DNA from: Natrinema gelatinilyticum
Lineage (GTDB): Archaea > Halobacteriota > Halobacteria > Halobacteriales > Natrialbaceae
Direction: 5' to 3'
Length of the DNA stretch: 64,000 bases
NCBI RefSeq assembly: GCF_024266705.1
Contig: NZ_CP100757.1
Span: 1,054,001-1,118,000 of the forward strand
The position numbers and the translations under genes are program-made. Below the pieces are notes generated by a model that searched no databases, was not told the DNA's origin, and saw nothing but the letters and a program-made list of their open reading frames with translations. Position 1 is the stretch's first letter; each line of letters opens with the position of its first letter. Shown here piece by piece: positions 54,232-62,591 of this stretch.

Positions 54232-55084
54232 TGTCAAGACGGCGACGCCAGATGGGTGGGCTGAAAACTTCAGCTATGACTATTACCGGAAACTGCTCCG
54301 GACGCTCTGGACGAACTACGAGGTTTGTACGCTCTCGGAGTACCCCGACTGCCGTTCGAACGGGAAGCGTGTGGCGATTATGCGACACGACATCGACGTA
54401 TGCGTCGAACGGGCGGTCGAAATGGCGAAATTCGAACATGAGTTCGGCATTCAGTCGACGTACATGGTCATACCTGATACGCCGTTGTACGACATTGATG
54501 ACGCGAGAGACCAACTGTTCGAGATCACAGATTTAGGACACGAAATCGGCCTGCATTGTGATTTGGACTGGGAAACAACCGATGACTGGGAAGGGGAAGC
54601 GAACATCGATAGCGGTCTTTCTCTTGCAGAAACGAAGCAGATCGAAGACGCACGACGGCAGCTGGAATCGATCGGCATCGGGCCTGTTGCATCACTCTCT
54701 TTCCATCAACCAGTGGACCGAGTACTCGAGGGGCCATCAACGATAGTTGGAATGGTCAACGCGTACAGTTGGGACCTGATGTCGGCGTACATCTCCGACT
54801 CCGCCGGCCGGTGGCGTGAGGGAGCACCGATTGAGAGAATAACAAGGTTCGGGATGGCAGACGTCCTTCAGGTTCTGACGCACCCAGTCTGGTGGGCAGC
54901 AGAGCACAATCCACCGATCGAGCGATTTCTCACTGTAATAGATGAGGAGTTCGCCGCGGTGAACGAGCAGATGTACAACGAACTCGTCTCGATCGGTCCG
55001 AAGTATGGTGACTGGACCGACCAGATGCCGTCTAGCACATTCACCGCTTCGCGTTGGTCGAAGAGAACAACGGCTTCTTCGTGA
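54224..55084 (+). CDS. Polysaccharide deacetylase-like protein, 3' end disrupted
   Basis: The protein has RVAIMRHDIDVCVERAVEMAKFEHEFGIQSTYMVIPDTPLYD and LGHEIGLHCDLDW, the metal-binding core of NodB-type deacetylases. The last residues after TDQMPSSTF (from about 55043) are out-of-frame translation of an ISH8-like transposase fragment, so the native C-terminus is lost or replaced. The core domain is probably complete. Confidence 0.78.
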   Translation: MSSVKTATPDGWAENFSYDYYRKLLRTLWTNYEVCTLSEYPDCRSNGKRVAIMRHDIDVCVERAVEMAKFEHEFGIQSTYMVIPDTPLYDIDDARDQLFEITDLGHEIGLHCDLDWETTDDWEGEANIDSGLSLAETKQIEDARRQLESIGIGPVASLSFHQPVDRVLEGPSTIVGMVNAYSWDLMSAYISDSAGRWREGAPIERITRFGMADVLQVLTHPVWWAAEHNPPIERFLTVIDEEFAAVNEQMYNELVSIGPKYGDWTDQMPSSTFTASRWSKRTTASS

Positions 55085-55263
55085 CACGGCTGAAGGCGAA
55101 CGTGAACCCGTTGATTGTCGGGAAGCGATGGAAATGGCGCGCCCGCGCCATTTCCGTACCAGGACGTCGCCTCCAGGACGTTCTGGGTGATCTTATACGA
55201 GAGTTCATCGACGTGACCGTGGAGATTACGTTCAAGCGACGGCCATACGCTGGGAAGCAGTCG
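55044..55263 (+). mobile_element. Internal ISH8-like transposase fragment
   Basis: In one frame this encodes RFALVEENNGFFVTRLKANVNPLIVG...RAISVPGRRLQDVLGD...EITFKRRPYAGKQS, matching residues about 197-270 of the transposase at 27990 with scattered differences. Neither end of the IS is present. It interrupts the 3' end of the deacetylase-like gene. Confidence 0.85.
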
Positions 55264-55290
55264 AGCGGAATCAATATACTACTGAGAGCC

Positions 55291-55503
55291 ATGAACGCAC
55301 TTCTCGAAACCGAAGGACCAACCGAACAGTAAATCACCAACAAACTCACTGAGTGCTGGACTCGAGGTGTCCCGGTCGCACTCTCGTGTGGACGGTGTGG
55401 CGACACTGTCTGCGACCGAGTGCTACCGGAAGAAAACACCAACAAGGAGATAATCTATCGGTATTATGCTGCTATGCACCTTCTGAAGGGTGACTTGCTG
55501 TAG
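55291..55503 (+). pseudogene. Possible small zinc-ribbon gene with stop
   Basis: MNALLETEGPTEQ is followed by TAA (55330-55332) and then, in the same frame, ITNKLTECWTRGVPVALSCGRCGDTVCDRVLPEENT...YYAAMHLLKGDLL to TAG 55503. The CGRCG...C pattern suggests a zinc ribbon. It may be a small protein gene inactivated by one stop. About 310 bp after it contain nothing I recognise. Confidence 0.4.
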
Positions 55504-55814
55504 AAACTCTCTCTTTTTCGCAGTCGCCACTGCTAGCTCCAACAGAGATATCACAAACCGCGGGGGGAGAGACCCACCGCTTGCCTCGAGACTGTCCCCG
55601 CAAAGGCATGTCCCCAGGCAGTTGAACAGTCACACAGAGAGACAATAAACCTTGAGGTTCGCCGCACTCGAGGTTCGTTGCTGCTCCCGAGGATACCGAT
55701 AGTCGTGAGAGGGCGTGGTTGATCAATTCGGCCGCCGGTCGCTGACTGGGACCGACTTGGCGTCCACCTCAACGCGATCGTCGGTATCATCGACCCACGA
55801 CGGAGACGTTCCTG

Positions 55815-56126
55815 CTAGTCGTTATACGCGTCGAGGAGGTTCCACTCCTCGCCCATCAGCTCTCGGACGCCGTGTTCGAGTATTCCTTCACCGAGTGAGG
55901 TGACCTGATAGTACGAGTAGAGGCCTTCGGTGTCGGGCGTCTTCCGTTTTCGATTCTCGACGAGCCCAACATCGATGAGTGCATCGAGATGGTAGTGAAG
56001 CGCGTTCGACGGGAGGTCAAGTCCCTGTTCGAGTTCTTTCGCACTGTGAGCTCCCGTTTCGGTGAGGAAATGGAGAATCCGAAAGCGGGTTTCGTTACCG
56101 ATCGCTCGCTGCATGTCCAGTGACAT
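55815..56126 (-). CDS. ArsR-type winged-helix regulator
   Basis: I use ATG 56126 (MSLDMQRAIGNETRFRILHFL, 103 residues), the usual start; the longer frame runs antisense through a membrane-protein fragment. The HTH is SAKELEQGLDLPSNALHYHLDALIDVGLVENRKRK, followed by a YYQVTSLGEGILEHGV wing. It is likely a small stress or metal repressor. Confidence 0.82.
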   Translation of the reverse strand: MSLDMQRAIGNETRFRILHFLTETGAHSAKELEQGLDLPSNALHYHLDALIDVGLVENRKRKTPDTEGLYSYYQVTSLGEGILEHGVRELMGEEWNLLDAYND

Positions 56127-56165
56127 CCTCCCCGGTGTAAACAGTACACGAATGATCGGTGCGTG

Positions 56166-56370
56166 ACCGTGGACAGTCTCCCGATTAACGGCACGAGTTC
56201 TGGCGGGGTGGTTTGCGCTCTTCGGCGTCATCAACGGGGTCGTCATGTTCGACCCGCGCTGGAGTGCTGCGCGAATATTGATCCAGAGCCAGATGCTCGG
56301 TTTCTCACTCATGCTGGTGGGTGTTGCTCAAGTCTGGCATAACTTCGACCCGTCGAACGTGTTGACGTGA
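56166..56370 (+). pseudogene. Membrane protein, C-terminal fragment
   Basis: The plus frame reads LTARVLAGWFALFGVINGVVMFDPRWSAARILIQSQMLGFSLMLVGVAQVWHNFDPSNVLT and stops at 56370. This is clearly protein-like with two membrane helices. It lacks a start codon and is cut off at a TGA near 56163, where the ArsR-type gene begins on the other strand. It is a truncated gene of unknown family. Confidence 0.55.
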
Positions 56371-56526
56371 GGTATCGTCGGAAGGATGGCACTGTCTCTG
56401 TGTGCCATCGTTGTCCTGTATCTACGTATGGAACGGCTTTGACTCTCGGATGCACCGTCCATTTGGAAGTTTCTTATCAGTCTCCGTCGCCAGAATGCCT
56501 ATATCAATGGTACGCGAACTCATACC

Positions 56527-57336
56527 ATGGGATCGGTCTCACCGATATCGCCACTTAACGATATCGAATTCTTGGCGCGATCGGAGCACCGTGTCACGGC
56601 ACTCGCTGCGCTTGCTCGGCGGCCACAGAGCAGGACGGATCTCCGTGTCATGACGGGGGTGTCACAGTCCACAATCGGCCGCACACTCCGTGAATTCGAA
56701 GAGCGACGATGGATCATCCGGGAAGGGGCACACTACGAGGCCACACCGTTGGGGTCATACCTTGCCACAGGAATGCGGGAATTTGTCGATCGGGTCGAAG
56801 TCGAACAACTGCTGCGTGACATCTGGCACTTACTCCCGGATGCCGAAAGCGGATTTACAGTCGATATGTGCGCTGAGGCGACAATCACCATCGGCGATGT
56901 CGCTGATCCCTATCGGCCCATCGACCGATTCCTCGACCTTCTCGGCGAGACCACCGAGTTGAGATTTGCGGGCTTCGACATTGCCCTCATTGCCCCGTGT
57001 AAGAGTGAGCTCTGTCAGCGAATTATTGATGGGATGTGCACGGAGATTATCGGCCCACCGAGCGTCGTCAATCATATCCGCTCATCGTATCCCAAGGAAT
57101 TCGAGGAAACTCTGGCGAGTGGTAATCTTACTGTTCGTGTTCACGACAGCTTGCCGCACTACGGCATAGGGATATTCGATGGTCGAATTGCAATCAGCGG
57201 CTACAACCCTAACAGAGGGACGGTCGAAGCCCTTCTCGATACTGATTCGACAGAAGCATGTGAGTGGGCGGAGTCTGTCTACCGTTCCTATCGGCGAGAG
57301 GTACCGACTATTGCCATTGAGTCGAATGCCAAGTAG
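56527..57336 (+). CDS. FilR1-type transcriptional regulator
   Basis: The 269-residue protein has an N-terminal winged helix (RSEHRVTALAALARRPQSRTDLRVMTGVSQSTIGRTLREFEERRWI). A ligand-binding FilR1-like domain follows (PIDRFLDLLGETTELRFAGFDIALIAP, GIGIFDGRIAISGYNPNRGTVEALLDTD). Such regulators are abundant in haloarchaea. It precedes osmC by about 300 bp and could control the osmC-methyltransferase pair. Confidence 0.88.
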   Translation: MGSVSPISPLNDIEFLARSEHRVTALAALARRPQSRTDLRVMTGVSQSTIGRTLREFEERRWIIREGAHYEATPLGSYLATGMREFVDRVEVEQLLRDIWHLLPDAESGFTVDMCAEATITIGDVADPYRPIDRFLDLLGETTELRFAGFDIALIAPCKSELCQRIIDGMCTEIIGPPSVVNHIRSSYPKEFEETLASGNLTVRVHDSLPHYGIGIFDGRIAISGYNPNRGTVEALLDTDSTEACEWAESVYRSYRREVPTIAIESNAK

Positions 57337-57631
57337 TCACCCTGTTTCAATATACGCCAACAGATAATTCTAGTGACGACTACCGCAGCGGCGATTACAA
57401 CAGAAGTGAGAACGATCGATCACTTGCAGCAAATGACCACATGCCAACGGCTGCAATGGCCGCAACTTTCGCCAGGGCACCAGTAGATGCCTATCTATTC
57501 TCCGACGGCTTATTCGAGTTTGCCGGAAGGTATGAGAGAAAATGACGATGTATCCACACACGTTGGCGGGGAAGCACAGCACCAACAGCGAACGACGAAC
57601 CGGCATCACGATCGGAGAGGAGTGATACAGA

Positions 57632-58180
57632 ATGTCTATCAGTAACGGAGTCAACGTTGAGCAACTTGGCGAAGCAGTCGAAGCGATTACCGAAGATTCG
57701 GACGTCGGTCAGTTCCAGTTCCGCGCCCGTACAAAGTGGACTGATTCCCTCCAGTGCGTGACGAAGATCGACGATTTCGATCAAGCTGGCCAGACAATCA
57801 CGACACAGGAGTTTACTGTCGAAGGTGACGAACCAGAGCAAATTCTCGGTGAGCGAACCGCGCCTAACGCCGTCGAACTTCTGCTTGCCGCCCTCGGATC
57901 GTGTCTGAGTGTAGGGTACGCGGCAAACGCCGCCGCGATGGGCATCGAACTCAACGAACTCCGATTTGACCTCACAGGAGACGTGGATCTCCGGGGATTC
58001 CTCGGGATCTCTGAGGACGTCCGCGCGGGATACGACTCTGTGACCTGTACGGTTCACATCGATGCGGACGCCTCCGAAGAGGAGCTCGCCGAACTCCGTG
58101 AACGCGTCGAGAGCACCTCTCCGCTGATGGACAACATCGCTAACCAAGTCACCCTTGAGACGGACTTGGTAGTCAACTAA
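57632..58180 (+). CDS. OsmC-family peroxidase-like protein
   Basis: The 182-residue protein has TAPNAVELLLAALGSCLSVGYAANAAAMGI with C91 and an earlier cysteine C42 (LQCVTK), the usual OsmC/Ohr pair. It would reduce organic hydroperoxides or act in sulfur metabolism. A methyltransferase gene starts 14 bp downstream, so the two are co-transcribed. The 295-bp upstream gap shows no other gene. Confidence 0.9.
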   Translation: MSISNGVNVEQLGEAVEAITEDSDVGQFQFRARTKWTDSLQCVTKIDDFDQAGQTITTQEFTVEGDEPEQILGERTAPNAVELLLAALGSCLSVGYAANAAAMGIELNELRFDLTGDVDLRGFLGISEDVRAGYDSVTCTVHIDADASEEELAELRERVESTSPLMDNIANQVTLETDLVVN

Positions 58181-58194
58181 GTAGGTGATCGAGA

Positions 58195-58965
58195 ATGGCT
58201 AACACACTCAATGTCGAGAAACTTGAGCGCGAAGTCAAAGGTGTCTATCGGGCCGTCGCCGAAACGCCCGATGGCGAGTTCCACTTCCAGATGGGCCGAC
58301 CGTTGGCAGAGAAGCTCGGCTACCCACCCACGGAGCTTGATCAGGTACCGGCACGAGCAGTGGAGTCCTTCGCCGGCGTAGGTTACCACTTCGACCTCGC
58401 TGACCTGCACCACGGCGATGACGTACTCGACCTGGGTAGTGGGTCGGGGATGGACGCGTTCTTCGCCGCGCTTCACACCGGAGATTCTGGGAGCGTGACA
58501 GGTCTTGACATGACCGATGAACAGCTTGAGAAGTCAAGAAGTTTGCGTGATGAAGCAGGGGCGGAAAATGTCTCCTTCGAGAAGGGCTACATCGAAGAGC
58601 TCCCGTTCGATGATGAGACGTTCGACATCGTGACATCTAACGGTGTCATCAATCTCTCGGCGAAGAAGGACAGCGTCTTCGAGGAGGCAAATCGCGTCCT
58701 CAAGACTGGAGGGCAACTGGCGATTTCCGACATCCTCAGTGAGACCCATATGCCCGACAGCATCACGACCAACGCCGACCTTTGGGCGGCGTGTATCGGC
58801 GGGGCAATGCAAATCAATGACTACACTAACCTCGTCGAAGAGGCGGGGTTCGAGGTGATCGAGGTCAGGGAAAACCCTCAGTACGAGTTCATTTCAGAGC
58901 AAGCGCTTGGAGCGTGTCAGAAGTACGGCGTAAAGAGCATCTCTGTCGGTGCCCGAAAACAATAG
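58195..58965 (+). CDS. SAM-dependent methyltransferase (ArsM/UbiE-like)
   Basis: The 256-residue protein has motif I VLDLGSGSGMDAFFAA, GLDMTDEQLEKSR, VSFEKGYIEELPFDDETFDIVTSNGVINL and a post-methylation block LKTGGQLAISDIL, as in arsenite methyltransferases. Only some ArsM cysteines are present (AACIGGAMQ, GACQKYG), so arsenite may not be the substrate. The N-terminal 60 residues are an added segment. It forms an operon with osmC. Confidence 0.85.
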   Translation: MANTLNVEKLEREVKGVYRAVAETPDGEFHFQMGRPLAEKLGYPPTELDQVPARAVESFAGVGYHFDLADLHHGDDVLDLGSGSGMDAFFAALHTGDSGSVTGLDMTDEQLEKSRSLRDEAGAENVSFEKGYIEELPFDDETFDIVTSNGVINLSAKKDSVFEEANRVLKTGGQLAISDILSETHMPDSITTNADLWAACIGGAMQINDYTNLVEEAGFEVIEVRENPQYEFISEQALGACQKYGVKSISVGARKQ

Positions 58966-59189
58966 AGGATGGCACTTAGGCCCGTAGTGGAACTCATTTT
59001 CCGATCTCCGTACCTTGAAATCGATAACAGAATTGGTCAGGTCAAATAGTCCACTATGCCGATGGATCGACCTCCAGTGAGAAAACGATCGAGCGAGCGA
59101 TTGCGAACGCCTCCGAATTCTCGAATACAACCCGCTCAGCAGGACGCAACGTCTTTCGAGACGAGTAAAACCGATGCTGGCTTAGTGAT

Positions 59190-59660
59190 TCACGCTGATT
59201 TCTGCTGTTCGATCATACCTAAAAGTACCCATGAGATGACTTGTTCGTCGTCCTGATTGAAACCACTGAGCTGAGCATGCACATGTCCCAATCCAGGAAC
59301 ACCTTCTGAAGAGCGTTTCTCGATTATTTCCACGTGGAGGGACAGTACATCACCGGGTCGAACCGGGGTATGCCACCGGAGTTCATCGACGCCGCGCCCA
59401 CCGGCGCTCGCCACATTGTCGAGAAAGCCATCAACGAACATTCGCATACAGATTGCTGCCGTGTGCCAGCCGCTTGCGATGAGTCCTTCGAACGCGGATT
59501 TCTGAGCTGCGTTTTCATCGACGTGGAATGGCTGCGGGTCGTACTGTTCGGCGAACTCGATTATTTCCTCTTTTGTTACCGTGTGACTGCCAGATTCGAA
59601 CGTCTGGCCGATTTCCAGGTCTTCGAAGTGTCGTAGGTTCGGGGGTTCTTCCGACGACAT
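59190..59660 (-). CDS. MaoC-like hotdog dehydratase
   Basis: I start at ATG 59660 (MSSEEPPNLRHFEDLEIGQTF, 156 residues). The hydratase motif includes FAEQYDPQPFHVDENAAQKSAFEGLIASGWHTAAI with catalytic Asp and His, and WHTPVRPGDVL. It should hydrate enoyl-CoA thioesters. Monocistronic. Confidence 0.9.
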   Translation of the reverse strand: MSSEEPPNLRHFEDLEIGQTFESGSHTVTKEEIIEFAEQYDPQPFHVDENAAQKSAFEGLIASGWHTAAICMRMFVDGFLDNVASAGGRGVDELRWHTPVRPGDVLSLHVEIIEKRSSEGVPGLGHVHAQLSGFNQDDEQVISWVLLGMIEQQKSA

Positions 59661-59808
59661 TCTGTATCCGTTGATCATGGGCTGTGTGGTGTTGTCAGTG
59701 TATCCGCCGGGAAATTCCGCGGACGATGGAATCGATCATACTCACGAATACACTTCATGTCACAGCTTCTCGATACCGCCCGAAAGAACCTCACTTCAGC
59801 GGAGTATT

Positions 59809-60594
59809 TCAACCGGGGACCTGTACGGCCATTTGTTTGTAGTGCTCGTACTCCGCTTCAGCCCAGCGGAGGCTCTTGGCGGTATCATTGATCACGAGTC
59901 CAGTCGCATGGCCTTCCTCTCCGAGTTCGAGACAGACCTCTGTGCTGTCCGAAGAGGAAACGAGGAGGAGAGTAAACGGCAGCTCCATATCCGTCCGCCA
60001 GAGCGTGACGTCACTCGCGGAAAGGATATCATCGGTTTCACTCGGATACTCCTGTTGAAGATTGGTCATGATCTCCTCGGTGAAGATGATCTTCGCGCTG
60101 AGCTCGCCATCGATGATCCGCTGGTGAAGTATCGAGAGATACTTCGGTGAGACTGCTGGCGAGAACCCACGGATCATATCCGCATTCCGGAGCATCGTTT
60201 CGATGCGAGTGAGGTGCCGATCGACTGAGTGATTGTCCGGTGTGACAACTTCAGCGCCGACAAGTGCCGATGGATCGATTGCATCGGGAGGGAGAAGCGC
60301 AAGCAAGTCCCCAAGACCGGCCGTCCGCGCCATCTCGTCGTATTGCCGGAGGGCGACGATTCCGAACAACGTTGGCTGGAGGCCCACCTGCGTTGATTCG
60401 ATGAGTTCCAAATCTCGTAGCTGTGAGATGCCTTTGTAGACCGTCGATTTGGACGCGTCGAGGTGGTCAACGAGTACGTGCCGCTCCTTCGGAGCGTCGA
60501 GGAGGGACCGGAGGATATCGTGTCTCCGTGATAGTATCTCGATTAGTTCATCCGCATCGGTGATCTGTGGGCTTTCCGACGCGACATCAGACAT
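59809..60594 (-). CDS. FilR1-type transcriptional regulator
   Basis: The 261-residue protein has RRHDILRSLLDAPKERHVLVDHLDASKSTVYKGISQLRDLELIE (winged helix) and a C-terminal FilR1-like domain (FSPAVSPKYLSILHQRIIDGELSAKIIFTEEI...FTLLLVSS). It is divergent from the DUF5367-like membrane protein and probably regulates it. Confidence 0.88.
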   Translation of the reverse strand: MSDVASESPQITDADELIEILSRRHDILRSLLDAPKERHVLVDHLDASKSTVYKGISQLRDLELIESTQVGLQPTLFGIVALRQYDEMARTAGLGDLLALLPPDAIDPSALVGAEVVTPDNHSVDRHLTRIETMLRNADMIRGFSPAVSPKYLSILHQRIIDGELSAKIIFTEEIMTNLQQEYPSETDDILSASDVTLWRTDMELPFTLLLVSSSDSTEVCLELGEEGHATGLVINDTAKSLRWAEAEYEHYKQMAVQVPG

Positions 60595-60712
60595 CAGTGG
60601 TTCCTCTATTGTGGCGATTGTTGTATGGGAGCTTTACTCTATCCGAAGATTCCGGAGACTCCGGAATTTCCCGCTCGGAGTGTTGATGCTCCGCGTCACT
60701 CTCTCTATGAGC

Positions 60713-61141
60713 ATGGCAACTGAGCCAGTCACGAAAGATGCAATGTCCGAACTCGGTGTCGAGCGGAGTACGATCCGGTTCTTCGTTCTCTGGGGAATCA
60801 CTGTCGCAGTGGTGGAGACGGTCGCGTTCCGCCTTACTGGACAGATTCTGTTGAATCCGGCGAACGGGATCGTTCTTGCTGGATTGTTCATCGCCACGAT
60901 TCCGGCGATGGCACTGCTGACGTACCCCGTCTACAGGTGGCGTGGCGTTACTGGGGCTGAACGGCAAGTTGCGTCGGTGCTGTACTTGCTCCCTCAAATA
61001 GTGGTTACTGTAGTTGCACTGGTGGACTTTGGGATCATTTACCCGAACATGGTGCCGGGTGCCGCGCGATATTTCGGCGCAATAATCCTTCTGGGGTCCG
61101 CTGTCGTGCTAATCACCGGGTTCGTCCCTCGCAGTGAGTGA
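60713..61141 (+). CDS. DUF5367-like membrane protein
   Basis: I place the start at ATG 60713 (MATEPVTKDAMSELGVERSTIRFFVLWG, 142 residues); the upstream frame is a shadow of the regulator's promoter. Four membrane helices are evident (VLWGITVAVVETVAF, IVLAGLFIATIPAMALL, VLYLLPQIVVTVVALV, YFGAIILLGSAVVLITG). The family is of unknown function. Confidence 0.8.
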   Translation: MATEPVTKDAMSELGVERSTIRFFVLWGITVAVVETVAFRLTGQILLNPANGIVLAGLFIATIPAMALLTYPVYRWRGVTGAERQVASVLYLLPQIVVTVVALVDFGIIYPNMVPGAARYFGAIILLGSAVVLITGFVPRSE

Positions 61142-61179
61142 GTCACTCGTGCGTAGCAGAGACTGATAGGAATGTCTAA

Positions 61180-61525
61180 CGCATCCCCGCGTCTGTAGGC
61201 GCGGGTCGAGTGGAAGGCCCGGGGCGACGACCGCTGTCAATACCGGGCCGGATATCCTACGTCGGTACGTGTAAGCGCCTGTCTGTCCTGTTTCAATGTG
61301 CTACTCCGGTGGAGAGAGTCATACCAGAGAACACACGTATGCCGATGACTCGGCCGGAGACGGGGCCTGAGTGACCGGGCCACAGCCCTCCCGAGGGAGG
61401 TAAACCGAGAGGGTCCCCCAGTATGCTGCTGGTTCCCCTGGAAGTGCGGGTTGACACCTCGAAAGTCACGCTCGGCTGATATCCCATGGTGGGATGCTAC
61501 GCCCTGTAGGGCGTGGAGGAGGTCA
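61180..61525 (+). mobile_element. tnpAB-type element without genes (IS605 derivative)
   Basis: The left end CCCGCGTCTGTAGGCGCGGG and right end ATCCCATGGTGGGAT...GGAGGAGGTCA match those of the tnpA-tnpB element at 21898-23731. The 346 bp contain no transposase. Internal hairpins are frequent (CTCCCGAGGGAGG near 61389). TnpA from that element could mobilise it in trans. Confidence 0.65.
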
Positions 61526-61527
61526 CT

Positions 61528-61677
61528 CTGCGGCGCATCGCCGCATTGCTCGGCTACGACCCGCCGGAGGAGACCCTGCTGGAGTTCCTGCTCGCGGGGG
61601 CGATTGACCCGAACCCGCACCGAGCGTCGCTGATCGAGGACGTCCAGAACTGTGTGTTCGTGCACGAGCTCGCTTGA
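61528..61677 (+). pseudogene. Gene 3'-fragment at element edge
   Basis: The frame LRRIAALLGYDPPEETLLEFLLAGAIDPNPHRASLIEDVQNCVFVHELA* starts immediately after the element and ends at 61677. It is protein-like with no start and probably was cut by the insertion. Family not recognised. The next 400 bp up to 62087 contain no convincing gene. Confidence 0.45.
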
Positions 61678-62086
61678 CTCATCGACGACGATGTTTGTCC
61701 ACAGCAGCGAGCGACAGCTGGGGTGAAGATCGTTCGCTGAGGGGACAGTAGAAGAGTTCGCGGAAGGACCGTTCTGGAAGACGGCATATGCTGCCGAGCG
61801 AGCCATATCTGACTTGTCGCAGTAGCCAGCCGAACTCAGATTCGGACGCTCTGGGTGTCTCCCGCGCTGATCCGGCTTCTTAAACTAGAACGTATGCTCG
61901 GCCGACGGACCCTCGAGAGTGAGTTCCTCAGGGCCGCACCAGAGACGGAGGCGTTGGTCCTCACGGAGTTTTATTTTTGCGAACCAATCTGAGGATACCC
62001 GGGATATGACCGACAACTCACATGAGGCGTAATTACGAACAATAGCTATCTCACTGCCCGACCAAGAATACGTGGTAGTGATCGAC

Positions 62087-62527
62087 ATGCAAGATGACGA
62101 GTCCGCTTCGCCACGGAACCCGAGCGATCAGATCATCGAGAGAATTGCCTCGTGGCCGCACGTCGAACTGGCCAAAGGCCGGTTCAATTCAACGAGTTTC
62201 CAGGTGGTCGGCCGTGAGTTCGGACATCTCCACCCGAGACTGGCGGATATTGGCTATCCGAAACCCCTTCGGGACCAGCTGATCAAGGAAGGCCAGACGA
62301 AAGAACACCATGTCGTGCCAAACTCGAACGCAACGACGTTCCACATCGAGTCAGCTGACGACGCCGACCACGTCGTCTGGCTGTTCCGACTCTCGTATCT
62401 CGCTCGACTAGCCGTTCTGCAACGGCGTGAGGAGCTGGACGCGGACCTGAACATCCAACAGGAACTCGACGAACTCGCGCCGAGTGATGGCATTCGTACC
62501 GCCTTCGAGGCTGCCATCGCGGCGTAG
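62087..62527 (+). CDS. Luciferase-domain (DUF5519-like) protein
   Basis: I use ATG 62087 (MQDDESASPRNPSDQIIERI, 146 residues); a GTG five codons earlier is possible. The pattern IASWPHVELAKGRFNSTSFQVVGREFGHLHPR...IGYPKPLRDQLIKEGQTKEHHVVPNS and WLFRLSYLARLAVLQRREEL is that of short haloarchaeal 'luciferase family' proteins. No luciferase activity is implied. It lies just upstream of the terminal tnpB element. Confidence 0.78.
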   Translation: MQDDESASPRNPSDQIIERIASWPHVELAKGRFNSTSFQVVGREFGHLHPRLADIGYPKPLRDQLIKEGQTKEHHVVPNSNATTFHIESADDADHVVWLFRLSYLARLAVLQRREELDADLNIQQELDELAPSDGIRTAFEAAIAA

Positions 62528-62591
62528 CTCCGTCGTACCAGGGCGATCACTCGGAGTCAGTCGGAGCACTGGCCCGCCGTGGGAAATTCAA

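Noticed and set aside
61885..62088. 67-codon minus-strand ORF ending GPSAEHTF
   Set aside because: It has protein-like stretches near the end but overlaps the start region of the DUF5519-like gene. No family was recognised and there is no clear promoter.
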